From: Merdicola sp905200315
GTDB taxonomy: Bacteria; Bacillota; Clostridia; TANB77; CAG-508
DNA length: 35,877 nucleotides
Assembly: GCA_902461935.1 (NCBI GenBank)
Contig: CABPZP010000016.1
Coordinates: 1 to 35,877, forward strand
Reading direction: 5' to 3'
Part shown: positions 15,708 to 23,485 of the stretch, piece by piece
How positions within the stretch are numbered: the stretch's first letter is position 1
Layout of the letters: the number at the start of each line of letters is the position of its first letter
Position numbers and translations under genes: made by a program
The notes under the pieces: model-generated
What the model saw: only the letters and a program-made list of their open reading frames with translations
Database searches by the model: none
Told to the model about the DNA's origin: nothing

Positions 15708-17705
15708 TTAATACAATATTCTAAATATTTCTGCTACACTCCAAGCTTGTGCTATAGCTCCTTTGGGAAGTTGTGGTCTTTTTGAATCGTATAACTCTGA
15801 TATACTTCCTATACATCCCTCATCTTCTATCATTTTTTTTGCTACACTTTTTAGCTCTTTTATAAATTTTTCATAATCCTCTTTATATTGCTTTTTATTT
15901 TTAATTGTTTTTTCACTTTCTTTAATTTTCCTAAAGGTATCGTTATATATTCCTAAAAGCCATGGCCACGTTATTCCTTGATGGTAGCTCATATCTCTTT
16001 TAAAGCCGTTTCCTTCGTATATGTCTATATAATTTTCTTCGCCTTTTGCTAAGGTTTTTAGTCCATATTTATTTTTTAATTTTTTTGTTGTAGTATATAA
16101 CATCTCTTTTGCTATTTTTGTATTTGGCTCTATTACAGGATATGTTAGTGCTACGCTAAATAATTGATTAGGTCTTATTTTACTATCTCCTACAACATCA
16201 TATAAACATTTTCTTTTTTCATTATAAAATTTGGCTTTAAAGTTTCTTTTGCATTTATTAGCTTTCTTCAAATATTCTTGTGCCAAACTTTTTTCTTTAA
16301 ATTTTTCTGATAATTCTTCTAATATTTTTAATGCATTATACCACAAAGCATTTATTTCCACTGCTTTTCCATTTCTTGGAGTTGCAGCTATTCCTTCATA
16401 TTTTGCATCCATCCACGTATTTTGTGTTGTTGGCGTTCCACTTACTATTAATCCATCATTATCTAAATAAATATTATTGTTATCTAAGTCTATTCCTTTT
16501 TCATAGTTAACCACAATATCTTTTAAAACTTCATAAAATTCTTTTTTTACAAACTCAATATCTCCAGTATATTTTATGTATTTTGCTATTTGTTCGAATA
16601 ATAATAATGAAGAATCTACGCTATTATACAATGGTGTGTTATCCGCTTCTGAATAGCCATTTGGAACCAAGCCTTGTTTTATGTCGTGTTTAAATGTTAA
16701 TAAAATTTCTTTTGCTAACTCATATCTCTTTGTTTTTAAAAGTAGCCCCTCAAAAGATATTAAACTATCTCTTCCCCAATCTAAAAACCATGGATAACCA
16801 GCAATTATTGTGTGTAACTTAAATTCTGGTCTGTATACAATAAAATTATCTGTTGCTATTATAAATTCTTTTAATAATTTATTTTCTTCATTTTTATTTA
16901 TAAGTTTTGTATCTTTTATTATTTTATCTAGTCTGCTTATTTCTTTTTCTATTATTTTTTCGCCATCAATTTTATCTATATTTTCTTCTAGTGAACACAC
17001 AAAAGTAATTTTTTTATTTTCATTTGGTTTTATTTCTATTTCATATATTCCAGAAACACTATGGTTTTCTTCTGGATAAAATCCTCTTTTTTCTTCTTCA
17101 ATATAAAACATATTATTGAAAGTATCATCTTCGTATTTTGTATATTTTCCTTCTGAACAATTTATATAAAAACTATTATTTTCTATGCTGATTTTTATTT
17201 TGTTTTTTTTTACGTTTTCTTGTTTAAGGCTAAACTTTTTATTTGTACTCATTGAGTGAAAATCTCTAAAATTAACTATTGGAGCCAACTTTAGTTTAAT
17301 TTCTTCATTTGAATTTTTTATTTCATAAAATACACAAACTGTATTTTTTCCGTATTCCATACAAATTGATTTTTTTATATTTATATTTTCTACTTTGTAC
17401 TCGAAGGTCGGTATATATTCTTTTTCAAAGCATATTTGATATTTATAGCCTTGTGTAATATAGTTTTTGCATACATTTGTATATAATGGTATTTCTTTAT
17501 TATTTATTGTAATGCTTTCATCTAATTTAGATAATATTAAACTACGCTGTGCTGGTGGCTTTAGCGGAGCTATTAATAGTCCGTGGTACCTTCTTGTATT
17601 TGCTCCTATTATTGTTGATGAACTAAATCCACCTATTCCATTTGTTATTAGCCATTCTCTTTTTAAACCTTCTTGTAATTCTAATTTTTCCTTAGTAAAT
17701 TTCAT
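15708..17705 (-). CDS. Glycogen debranching enzyme (amylo-alpha-1,6-glucosidase family)
   Basis: About 665 residues. The N-terminal GDE domain begins with EWLITNGIGGFSSSTIIGAN and TRRYHGLLIAPLKPP. The C-terminal (alpha/alpha)6 catalytic domain shows IAGYPWFLDWGRDSLISFEG, QNTWMDAKYEG, and NGFKRDMSYHQGITWPWLLG, the pattern of amylo-alpha-1,6-glucosidases (GH133-like). It removes alpha-1,6 branch stubs from glycogen or related glucans in the cytoplasm. No signal peptide is seen. GGAGGGAAAA precedes the ATG at 17705; an earlier TTG at 17717 is not favoured. It lies 27 bases after yvcK, and no other glycogen gene is in the window. Confidence 0.92.
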   Translation of the reverse strand: MKFTKEKLELQEGLKREWLITNGIGGFSSSTIIGANTRRYHGLLIAPLKPPAQRSLILSKLDESITINNKEIPLYTNVCKNYITQGYKYQICFEKEYIPTFEYKVENINIKKSICMEYGKNTVCVFYEIKNSNEEIKLKLAPIVNFRDFHSMSTNKKFSLKQENVKKNKIKISIENNSFYINCSEGKYTKYEDDTFNNMFYIEEEKRGFYPEENHSVSGIYEIEIKPNENKKITFVCSLEENIDKIDGEKIIEKEISRLDKIIKDTKLINKNEENKLLKEFIIATDNFIVYRPEFKLHTIIAGYPWFLDWGRDSLISFEGLLLKTKRYELAKEILLTFKHDIKQGLVPNGYSEADNTPLYNSVDSSLLLFEQIAKYIKYTGDIEFVKKEFYEVLKDIVVNYEKGIDLDNNNIYLDNDGLIVSGTPTTQNTWMDAKYEGIAATPRNGKAVEINALWYNALKILEELSEKFKEKSLAQEYLKKANKCKRNFKAKFYNEKRKCLYDVVGDSKIRPNQLFSVALTYPVIEPNTKIAKEMLYTTTKKLKNKYGLKTLAKGEENYIDIYEGNGFKRDMSYHQGITWPWLLGIYNDTFRKIKESEKTIKNKKQYKEDYEKFIKELKSVAKKMIEDEGCIGSISELYDSKRPQLPKGAIAQAWSVAEIFRILY

Positions 17706-17732
17706 TTTTCCCTCCAAGAAATTTCTTTTGTA

Positions 17733-19265
17733 TTATTTTGTTCTTAATCTATTACGTCTTCGTGGTCTGTTATTTTCTTCTGTTTTTTCTTCCATTTTCA
17801 TTTTATTTTTTCTTATATTTGCATCTGTATTTCTTATAGATTGAATTCTATCTCCATATTGTTGTACAAATTTGCTTTGCTTTCCTTGAATATGTTTTCT
17901 TTCTGGTTGTTTTTTATGTTTATTTGTTTTTGGTATATTTTTCATTTTTTTCTCATATTTTAGTTTTGCATTCATCATAACATATTTAGGGTCATTTTGT
18001 TTATCTTTAAATTTTAAATCCTCGCATATAATTTCTATAATTGCTGCCGCAACTGCATCTGGGTTATGTCTTATTCTTTCATCTTGTATATATGATAAAT
18101 TTCTTTGAACAAGTTGTATTCCTTTTACATTGCTTTCATCTTGTTCTACAAGTTCTGAGCCTTCTTTTATGTATTTCTTTATATATTCTGGAACAACTTC
18201 ACCAGAATCGTAAATACAAAAGTCTATTATATCTTGTCCAACATGATCTGTTATTGCTTTAATATGTTCAGACATTGTATAATTGTCTGTTTGTCCTTGT
18301 TCTGTCATTATGTTATTAACATATATTTTAATTGCTTTGCTTTCTTTTATTGCTTTTATAACTCCATTTACCAATAAACATGGTATAACATTTGTATATA
18401 AGCTTCCTGGTCCATATACTATACAATCCGCTTCTTTTATTGCTTTTACCACTTCTGGTGTTGTTCTACAATTTGTTGGATTCAAATATATTCTGTTTAT
18501 TTTAGTAATTTTTGAATATACCATTTCTGGAATTTTCTCTTTTTCTTTTACTACCATTCCATTCTCAAGCTCTGCACATATTTCCATTTCATCTAATGTA
18601 ACCGGTAAAACTTTTCCTGTAATGTTTAAAATTTTATTTGTACTTTCTATAGCTTTTGAAAAATTATTGTTATTGTGTGCTATTGTTGAAAATAGAATAT
18701 CACTAAATTTTGTTCCTCTTAAATTTTCTGTTCTAAATCTATAATTTAAAAGTGCTTCCATGTTATTTTCGTCTTTTGATAAAGCTATTATTCCATCTTT
18801 TATATCATCCATTGGTAATATATCTAAATTATTTTCAGTTTTCTTTCCATAATTTGAAACAGAAACTATAGCTGTTATGTTGTTTGTATATTTTTTTAGT
18901 CCTTTTAAAACTGTATCTAAACCAGTGCCTCCACCTAAAACAACAACCTTTGGTCCTTGTTCATATATCTTTTTGTTAAAAATTAAAGAATTAACATTAA
19001 CTTTCTTTTCATTTTTTAGTCTATCATCACTTGCTTCTATTAAAATTTCTAGTGTTCTTTTTTGAATTGAAATTATTCCTACAACAATAAGGGTAAATCC
19101 TAAAACAAATGAACCAACAATTTTTAAAAGTTCTGTAACATTTAACTCTTTTGCTACCATTATTTTAGATATTCCTAAACATGCAAAAACTACTCCAATT
19201 AAAATTGCAAATATCCATCTTTTTATTTTCGTATTTGCTTTTAGCCATTCTAACATTCCTTTCAT
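17733..19265 (-). CDS. yvcK: YvcK/CofD-like protein, membrane-anchored, with altered glycine motif
   Basis: 510 residues. Two N-terminal transmembrane helices (about 17-35 and 47-66) precede a YvcK-type Rossmann domain with KVVVLGGGTGLDTVLKGLKK (about 107-126), ADCIVYGPGSLYTNVIPCLL, and MTEQGQTDNYTMSEHIKAI. A highly basic, probably disordered tail of about 85 residues ends RPRRRNRLRTK. YvcK binds UDP-GlcNAc and links carbon state to cell-wall synthesis and shape. The usual DDGGSSGRLR-like block after the first strand is replaced by SNYGKKTENN, which may alter ligand binding. It follows murB by 13 bases, consistent with a wall-related role. Confidence 0.88.
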   Translation of the reverse strand: MKGMLEWLKANTKIKRWIFAILIGVVFACLGISKIMVAKELNVTELLKIVGSFVLGFTLIVVGIISIQKRTLEILIEASDDRLKNEKKVNVNSLIFNKKIYEQGPKVVVLGGGTGLDTVLKGLKKYTNNITAIVSVSNYGKKTENNLDILPMDDIKDGIIALSKDENNMEALLNYRFRTENLRGTKFSDILFSTIAHNNNNFSKAIESTNKILNITGKVLPVTLDEMEICAELENGMVVKEKEKIPEMVYSKITKINRIYLNPTNCRTTPEVVKAIKEADCIVYGPGSLYTNVIPCLLVNGVIKAIKESKAIKIYVNNIMTEQGQTDNYTMSEHIKAITDHVGQDIIDFCIYDSGEVVPEYIKKYIKEGSELVEQDESNVKGIQLVQRNLSYIQDERIRHNPDAVAAAIIEIICEDLKFKDKQNDPKYVMMNAKLKYEKKMKNIPKTNKHKKQPERKHIQGKQSKFVQQYGDRIQSIRNTDANIRKNKMKMEEKTEENNRPRRRNRLRTK

Positions 19266-19278
19266 AGTACATTCTCCT

Positions 19279-20181
19279 TTAAATAATTTCTATTTCTAGT
19301 TCTATTTTTTTATTAAATTTTTCATATACTATCTTTTGTACCTCTTCAATTAAATTTATAATGTCTGTTGCTGTTGCATTGTTTTTATTTATTATAAATC
19401 CTGCATGTTTTTCTGATACCTGTGCTCCACCTATTGTATAGCCTTTAAGTCCTGCTTCATCTATAAGTTTGGCGGTTATAAAATCTGCTCCTCTTTTAAA
19501 TGTGCTACCAGCACTTGGATATTCTATTGGTTGCTTTTCAATTCTAAATTGTTTATATTCATCCATTTTTTGTTTTATTTCTATACTATTAGCTTTTTGT
19601 AATTTTAATATTGCTTTAATTATAATTACATTACTATTCTTAAATTTGCTATTTCTGTATTCAAAATTACATTCTTCTTTTTTTATTGTTTCTATTTCAT
19701 CATTTTCACAATTGTAATATGTAACAGCATCTACAATATCTTTCATTTCTCTTCCGTGAGCTCCAGCATTCATAACCATTGCCCCACCTATTGTTCCTGG
19801 TATACCAGCAGCAAATTCAAACCCTGTAAGTTCCTTTTGTAACAATTTTTGAGCAAGCATTCCATTTTTTACTCCTGCTCCAACTTCTACTATATCTTCC
19901 TTAATTTCAATACTATTAAAACTTGGTTTTATTATAGCACCTCTATATCCTTCATCTTTAACAAGTAAATTGCTTCCATTTCCAATAACTTTATATTCTA
20001 TATTTTGGTGTTTTAATATTTTAATTGTATCTTTTAATTGTTCTATTGTTTCTACTGTTATAAATAGATCTACAGGTCCCCCAACTTTAAAAGATGTATG
20101 TTTACTCATTATTTCATTTTTTAAAATTTTTTCTTTTGGAATACATTTTATTAAATTGCTATAAGCATCTTCTATACTCAT
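19279..20181 (-). CDS. murB: UDP-N-acetylenolpyruvoylglucosamine reductase
   Basis: 300 residues. MurB reduces UDP-GlcNAc-enolpyruvate to UDP-MurNAc with NADPH and FAD, the second committed step of peptidoglycan synthesis. FAD-binding blocks: VIGNGSNLLVKDEGYRG and FEFAAGIPGTIGGAMVMNAG. The catalytic region has YPSAGSTFKRG (S226 as the expected proton donor) and AQVSEKHAGFIIN. The start has AAGGGGG. It lies 12 bases after the prepilin-like gene and 13 before yvcK, so the three are probably one transcript. Confidence 0.96.
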   Translation of the reverse strand: MSIEDAYSNLIKCIPKEKILKNEIMSKHTSFKVGGPVDLFITVETIEQLKDTIKILKHQNIEYKVIGNGSNLLVKDEGYRGAIIKPSFNSIEIKEDIVEVGAGVKNGMLAQKLLQKELTGFEFAAGIPGTIGGAMVMNAGAHGREMKDIVDAVTYYNCENDEIETIKKEECNFEYRNSKFKNSNVIIIKAILKLQKANSIEIKQKMDEYKQFRIEKQPIEYPSAGSTFKRGADFITAKLIDEAGLKGYTIGGAQVSEKHAGFIINKNNATATDIINLIEEVQKIVYEKFNKKIELEIEII

Positions 20182-20193
20182 ATATTCCCCCTT

Positions 20194-20598
20194 TTAATTG
20201 CCTTTTAAGTGTATGCTTTCACCTTTAGAATTTTGAGGCGTTGTTTTATTTATAACTTCGCCTGTATTATATTTAACTATGTATTCGTCTTTTGAATTTT
20301 CCATTCCAAGCTTTTCTAAATCCTTTGTTTTTAATAAATAATATTCCCCAGCTTCGGTTACATTTCCATTTTCATCACATTTTGTTCCAAAAAATAAACC
20401 TGTATCTTTAACTGCTAAATATTTCTGATATTGTGAAATTACGGCCATTTGTACCTCTTTTGCTTCTGAATTTAATACGCTATCTTTATAGCTTGTAACA
20501 GAAATACTTCCAATTCCAATAGAAACACCAGATAATATTAATAAAACTACAATTATAATTACAAGTGTAACCATAGTAATTCCTTTATTATTTTTCAT
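20194..20598 (-). CDS. Type IV prepilin-like protein with N-terminal methylation-type signal
   Basis: About 134 residues. A short positive leader MKNNKG is followed by the hydrophobic ITMVTLVIIIVVLLILSGVS, the prepilin-peptidase type signal common in Clostridia; cleavage is expected after KG. The globular part contains SVLNSEAKEVQMAVISQYQK and ends SKGESIHLKGN; no family is recognised for it. The family lacks the usual Glu at +5, as in many clostridial homologues. ATG at 20598 has AAAGGAAAAA upstream; an ATG at 20658 gives an unlikely extension. It has its own promoter and is followed within 12 bases by murB. Confidence 0.83.
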   Translation of the reverse strand: MKNNKGITMVTLVIIIVVLLILSGVSIGIGSISVTSYKDSVLNSEAKEVQMAVISQYQKYLAVKDTGLFFGTKCDENGNVTEAGEYYLLKTKDLEKLGMENSKDEYIVKYNTGEVINKTTPQNSKGESIHLKGN

Positions 20599-20629
20599 AT
20601 CAATTTTTCCTTTGCATAAATTCTTGTAA

Positions 20630-20658
20630 ATTTTATCATTTTTTATACAAAAATACAA
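20630..20658 (-). promoter_or_regulatory. Promoter of the prepilin-murB-yvcK unit
   Basis: TTGTAT, a 17-bp spacer, and TAAAAT, 31 bases before the prepilin start codon. Moderate match to sigma-A consensus. Confidence 0.6.
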
Positions 20659-20664
20659 GAGTAA

Positions 20665-20702
20665 TAACGTAAAAGAATGGTGAATAAATATTTATTCACC
20701 AT
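20665..20702 (-). terminator. Probable terminator of the C1q-like prepilin gene
   Basis: A perfect 26-base palindrome ATGGTGAATAAAT/ATTTATTCACCAT lies 17 bases after the stop at 20719. On the minus strand it is followed by TCTTTTACGTTATT, a moderate T-rich tract. In RNA it would form a long AU-rich hairpin. Confidence 0.65.
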
Positions 20703-20718
20703 AACTTTTTTACCTTTT

Positions 20719-21522
20719 CTAAATTTTATAAAAAAGAACTTTCCATTTATAAATTTGCACTGTTGTATTATATGCCATTAGTTCTACTTTTACTCTGTCC
20801 CCTGCTTTTGCATAAAAATTTAAGCTAACAGGTATTCCTGTATCTGAACTATTAGAAAATGAATATATCATCTGTTTATCATTTACATATATTTGATTAT
20901 AAATTTGTCCATCAATTGTATTTCTTGTCAAAGATGAACTAATATAATACATTCCATCCTCTTTTATTGTTAATTCCCCATTTTCATTAATACTACCAAA
21001 TTTACTTTCTCCAACAGCTAAATGTTTTTTACCTAAGTGTTGCATTGAAAATGAGGTATATACAAATTCTTCTGTATTATTTTCTGAAATAGAAGTTTTG
21101 TCCATAACCGAATCATTTTCTCTATTATCACCATAGTTTGCAACTTTTTTGTCTAGTTCTTCTAATTTTTCATTTTCACTTTTTTGTGCTTCATTTGTTT
21201 TCTCTTTCGCCAATTGTGCTTTATTTATTATTCCATTTTCTCCCATTACCATATTTAGAGTTACACCAGCCAATATCAATAATACGATTATTGTTATTAT
21301 TAAGGCAATTAGTGTGATTGCTGAATTTGATGCTGGAAAGTTGGATGTTAGATTGTTTGACTTTAATTTCCTATAATCTGTTGTTTGTGGGCGGACAGAG
21401 GCGTCCGCCCCTACATTTAATTTAAATCTTTCAAATGTTTTTATATTATTTTCTATTTTGATTTTTTCTAAATTACCAGTGTGTGTATATGCAGTACCAA
21501 GCGTTTTAGTATTTTTATTCAT
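20719..21522 (-). CDS. Prepilin-like protein with palindromic repeat in its coding sequence
   Basis: 267 residues with AAGGAGATGTAAATAA before the ATG at 21522. The pilin-type hydrophobic segment NSAITLIALIITIIVLLILA starts only at residue 67, behind an unusually long leader. Residues about 36-46 (NVGADASVRPQ) are encoded by palindromic repeat copy 7. The stretch MGENGIINKAQLAKEKTNEA follows the membrane segment, as in many clostridial pilin-like proteins. A C-terminal domain (about 145-267), with GELTIKEDGMYYISSSL and YAKAGDRVKVELMAYN, looks like a C1q/TNF-type beta sandwich; this is a pattern-based guess. The ancestral start may have been nearer the hydrophobic segment. Confidence 0.78.
   Translation of the reverse strand: MNKNTKTLGTAYTHTGNLEKIKIENNIKTFERFKLNVGADASVRPQTTDYRKLKSNNLTSNFPASNSAITLIALIITIIVLLILAGVTLNMVMGENGIINKAQLAKEKTNEAQKSENEKLEELDKKVANYGDNRENDSVMDKTSISENNTEEFVYTSFSMQHLGKKHLAVGESKFGSINENGELTIKEDGMYYISSSLTRNTIDGQIYNQIYVNDKQMIYSFSNSSDTGIPVSLNFYAKAGDRVKVELMAYNTTVQIYKWKVLFYKI
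21388..21416 (+). repeat. GC-rich palindromic repeat, copy 7, inside a coding sequence
   Basis: Perfect stem GGGCGGAC/GTCCGCCC around AGAGGC, then CCCCTACA. It lacks the longer TTTGACATTAAT tail. It lies in frame within the prepilin-like gene at 20719-21522, in the same orientation as the six intergenic copies. Confidence 0.88.
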
Positions 21523-21554
21523 TTATTTACATCTCCTTCTTTTGTATTTCATTT

Positions 21555-21600
21555 ATTGCAATTTTATAGTAAAAAGAATAAAATCGCAATATTTTTTTGT
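21555..21600 (+). terminator. Plus-strand terminator-like hairpin upstream of a minus-strand gene
   Basis: ATTGCAATTTTAT (21555-21567) pairs with ATAAAATCGCAAT (21578-21590), 13 bp with one G-U or mismatch position depending on strand. On the plus strand it is followed by ATTTTTTTGTTC. No plus-strand gene precedes it. On the minus strand it lies in the leader of the prepilin-like gene and has no T-run. Confidence 0.45.
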
Positions 21601-21662
21601 TCTTTTTTATATAAGTTCGCCAACTTAGCATTAATTAATCAATTCAAATCATTTAAAGATTT

Positions 21663-22034
21663 TTAATTTTCATCCTTTACAAATGTTCCATTTAATATTT
21701 TTCCTATTGTAACTGTTCCATCTCCTCCAGCTCCACCATTATTCATTTTTCCACCTCTTACAAGGATATTTTCTTTTCCTTTAATTGTATCTTTATAAAA
21801 AATATTAATTGACCCAGCTCCAGAACTTCCTCCACTAGCAATATTATCATTAGATGTTGCCTTTCCTCCATTACTGCCATTTGATTTAATTATATTATTA
21901 TTATTTATATTTTTTCCATATATAATCAGTAATCCACCTGTTCCATTTTCTCCTGAAAATATTGAATTAAAATATGTAGTCATACTTTTCATACCGAATC
22001 CACCTGGGTTTCCAGCTCCGTCCTCCAGCACCAT
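21663..22034 (-). pseudogene. C-terminal part of the glycine-rich surface protein, in a shifted frame
   Basis: This frame continues the glycine-rich repeats of the upstream gene (GAGNPGGFG, ENGTGGLLIIYGKNINNNN, SNGGKATSNDNIASGGSSGA, NNGGAGGDGTVTIGKI) and ends FVKDEN. It has no convincing start or ribosome binding site. The two frames differ by one base. Dropping the base at 22020 joins them as NYGAGGGAGNPGGFG, in keeping with the surrounding glycine pattern. It is therefore the separated tail of one gene rather than an independent gene. Sequencing error, real decay or programmed shifting are the possibilities. Confidence 0.7.
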
Positions 22035-23449
22035 AATTACTACTACCTGAAGTTACACCTTTACCTCCGATTCCACCATTTTCTTTTGCATCTTCTCCTT
22101 TAGCTTCTTCTCTTGCACAAACTGCACCTCCTCCAGAACCTCCAGAATATGAAGTTCCATTTGTTCCTGCACCTGAGACTCTAGAACCACTTCCTTCAGA
22201 AAATCTTTTGGCGGCTCCTGAGCCTCCTCCTCCAGTTTTTCTATTTTCACCATTTTTTCCAGGTCTTCCAGCTATCATTGTTCCTGTTGAAATCTGAGCT
22301 TCTCCTCCTATAGCTCCCTCATATGGAATATACTCATAATTATTTGTCCTATTTTCATACACGTATACATTTTGTCCTTCTGCTCTTGCTCCTCGTGCAG
22401 TCATATCTATTGTCCCATTATTTGTTATTGTTCCTGTACAATATATTAATAGTCCTTTTGGGCCTCCATATCCATTATCACTTTTGCATGCTGTTAATGT
22501 AACTCCCTCATTTATAGTCAAATCTCCATTTACTTTTAATATTACCATATTTTTTGCATCTTCAGTTTTTGTTGCTACATCTGTTTCTTTATTTCCAAAT
22601 TCATAAACTTTTTCTGTTAATGTTGCACCTTCAACATTTGTAACACCATCTAATATTAAATTTCCATTCTTTATTATAACATTGGTTGTATACTCTTCGT
22701 TGTAAATAGAAAAGTCGTTTATTCCGGGTTTATTTGTATTATTTACAACTGTTAACAAATCTTTACCAGACAATTCACCAGTATTTTTCCACACAGCATA
22801 TAATTTTACATCATTTTCTTTATTATACTTATATTCCTGTTTATATAAACTTTTAAATTCTGGTTCTGTTGCATTTTTATCTTCTGCCCATCCTAAAAAA
22901 GTATATCCTTCTCTTTCTGTTTGTTTCCCACTTAAAATGCAACTAGCACCTTTTAGGCCATAATCTTTTTCACTTACTTCTTCACCTCCATTTGCATAAT
23001 ATGAAATTGTGTAAGCCGTAGAGCTTGTTAATATCTCTCCATCTTCTAATATTACTTTAAAAATTTTATTAACATCGCCTTTATTTATTTTATAATCTAT
23101 TGCAATTTTTTGTTTATTTCCATTATTATTTATTGTGTATGGTTCTTGCCCTTCTTCTGGATATTGTATACTTTTTATTTTATCGGTTTCATCATTTGAT
23201 ATGAATATTAATAAACATTCGTATGCTGTTTCTGTTTCTTTTTTTATTTCTACATTTAATTGTACTTTATTTTCTATTTCTTTTTCTGCTCTTATTTTTT
23301 CCACATTTCTTATTTTATTTCTTGTGAGTACAGATATTAGTAGAATTGTTATTATTACTATTATACTAATTACTATTATTATTCTTTTCCTTAAACTATG
23401 GCTCTCTCTCTCTCTCTCTCTCTCTCTCTACAGTATCAACGTTTTTCAT
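21967..23449 (-). CDS. Large glycine-rich surface protein, putatively phase variable, OFF here
   Basis: The readable body covers 21967-23427; GTG at 23304 would start it but has no good ribosome binding site. Upstream, ATG at 23449 with AAAGGAGG is the natural start, but it is separated from the body by (AG)14, which leaves the two out of frame. In the ON frame the product has a short cytoplasmic arm with Arg-Glu repeats, a membrane anchor RIIIVISIIVIITILLISVL, and an extracytoplasmic region with a Listeria-Bacteroides repeat (EREGYTFLGWAEDKN...KLYAVWK). Glycine-rich repeats follow. After correction of both shifts the gene encodes 595 residues. It starts 36 bases after queA. An adhesin-like role is inferred only from architecture. 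Confidence 0.7.
23402..23429 (-). repeat. (AG)14 simple sequence repeat within the start region of a surface-protein gene
   Basis: Fourteen perfect AG units on the minus strand, beginning seven codons after the ATG at 23449. With 14 units the ATG frame meets TAG at 23398-23396 after 17 codons. With 12, 15 or 18 units it enters the long surface-protein frame. In that body frame a TAG lies directly before the tract, so no start farther upstream can serve it. Confidence 0.92.
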
Positions 23450-23485
23450 CGCTATATTCCTCCTTTTTTCATTACACACCTTCAC

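Noticed and set aside
23284..23304. GTG at 23304 as the true start of the glycine-rich protein
   Set aside because: No ribosome binding site is present, and a transmembrane segment lies in the same frame directly upstream, so the protein should start earlier.
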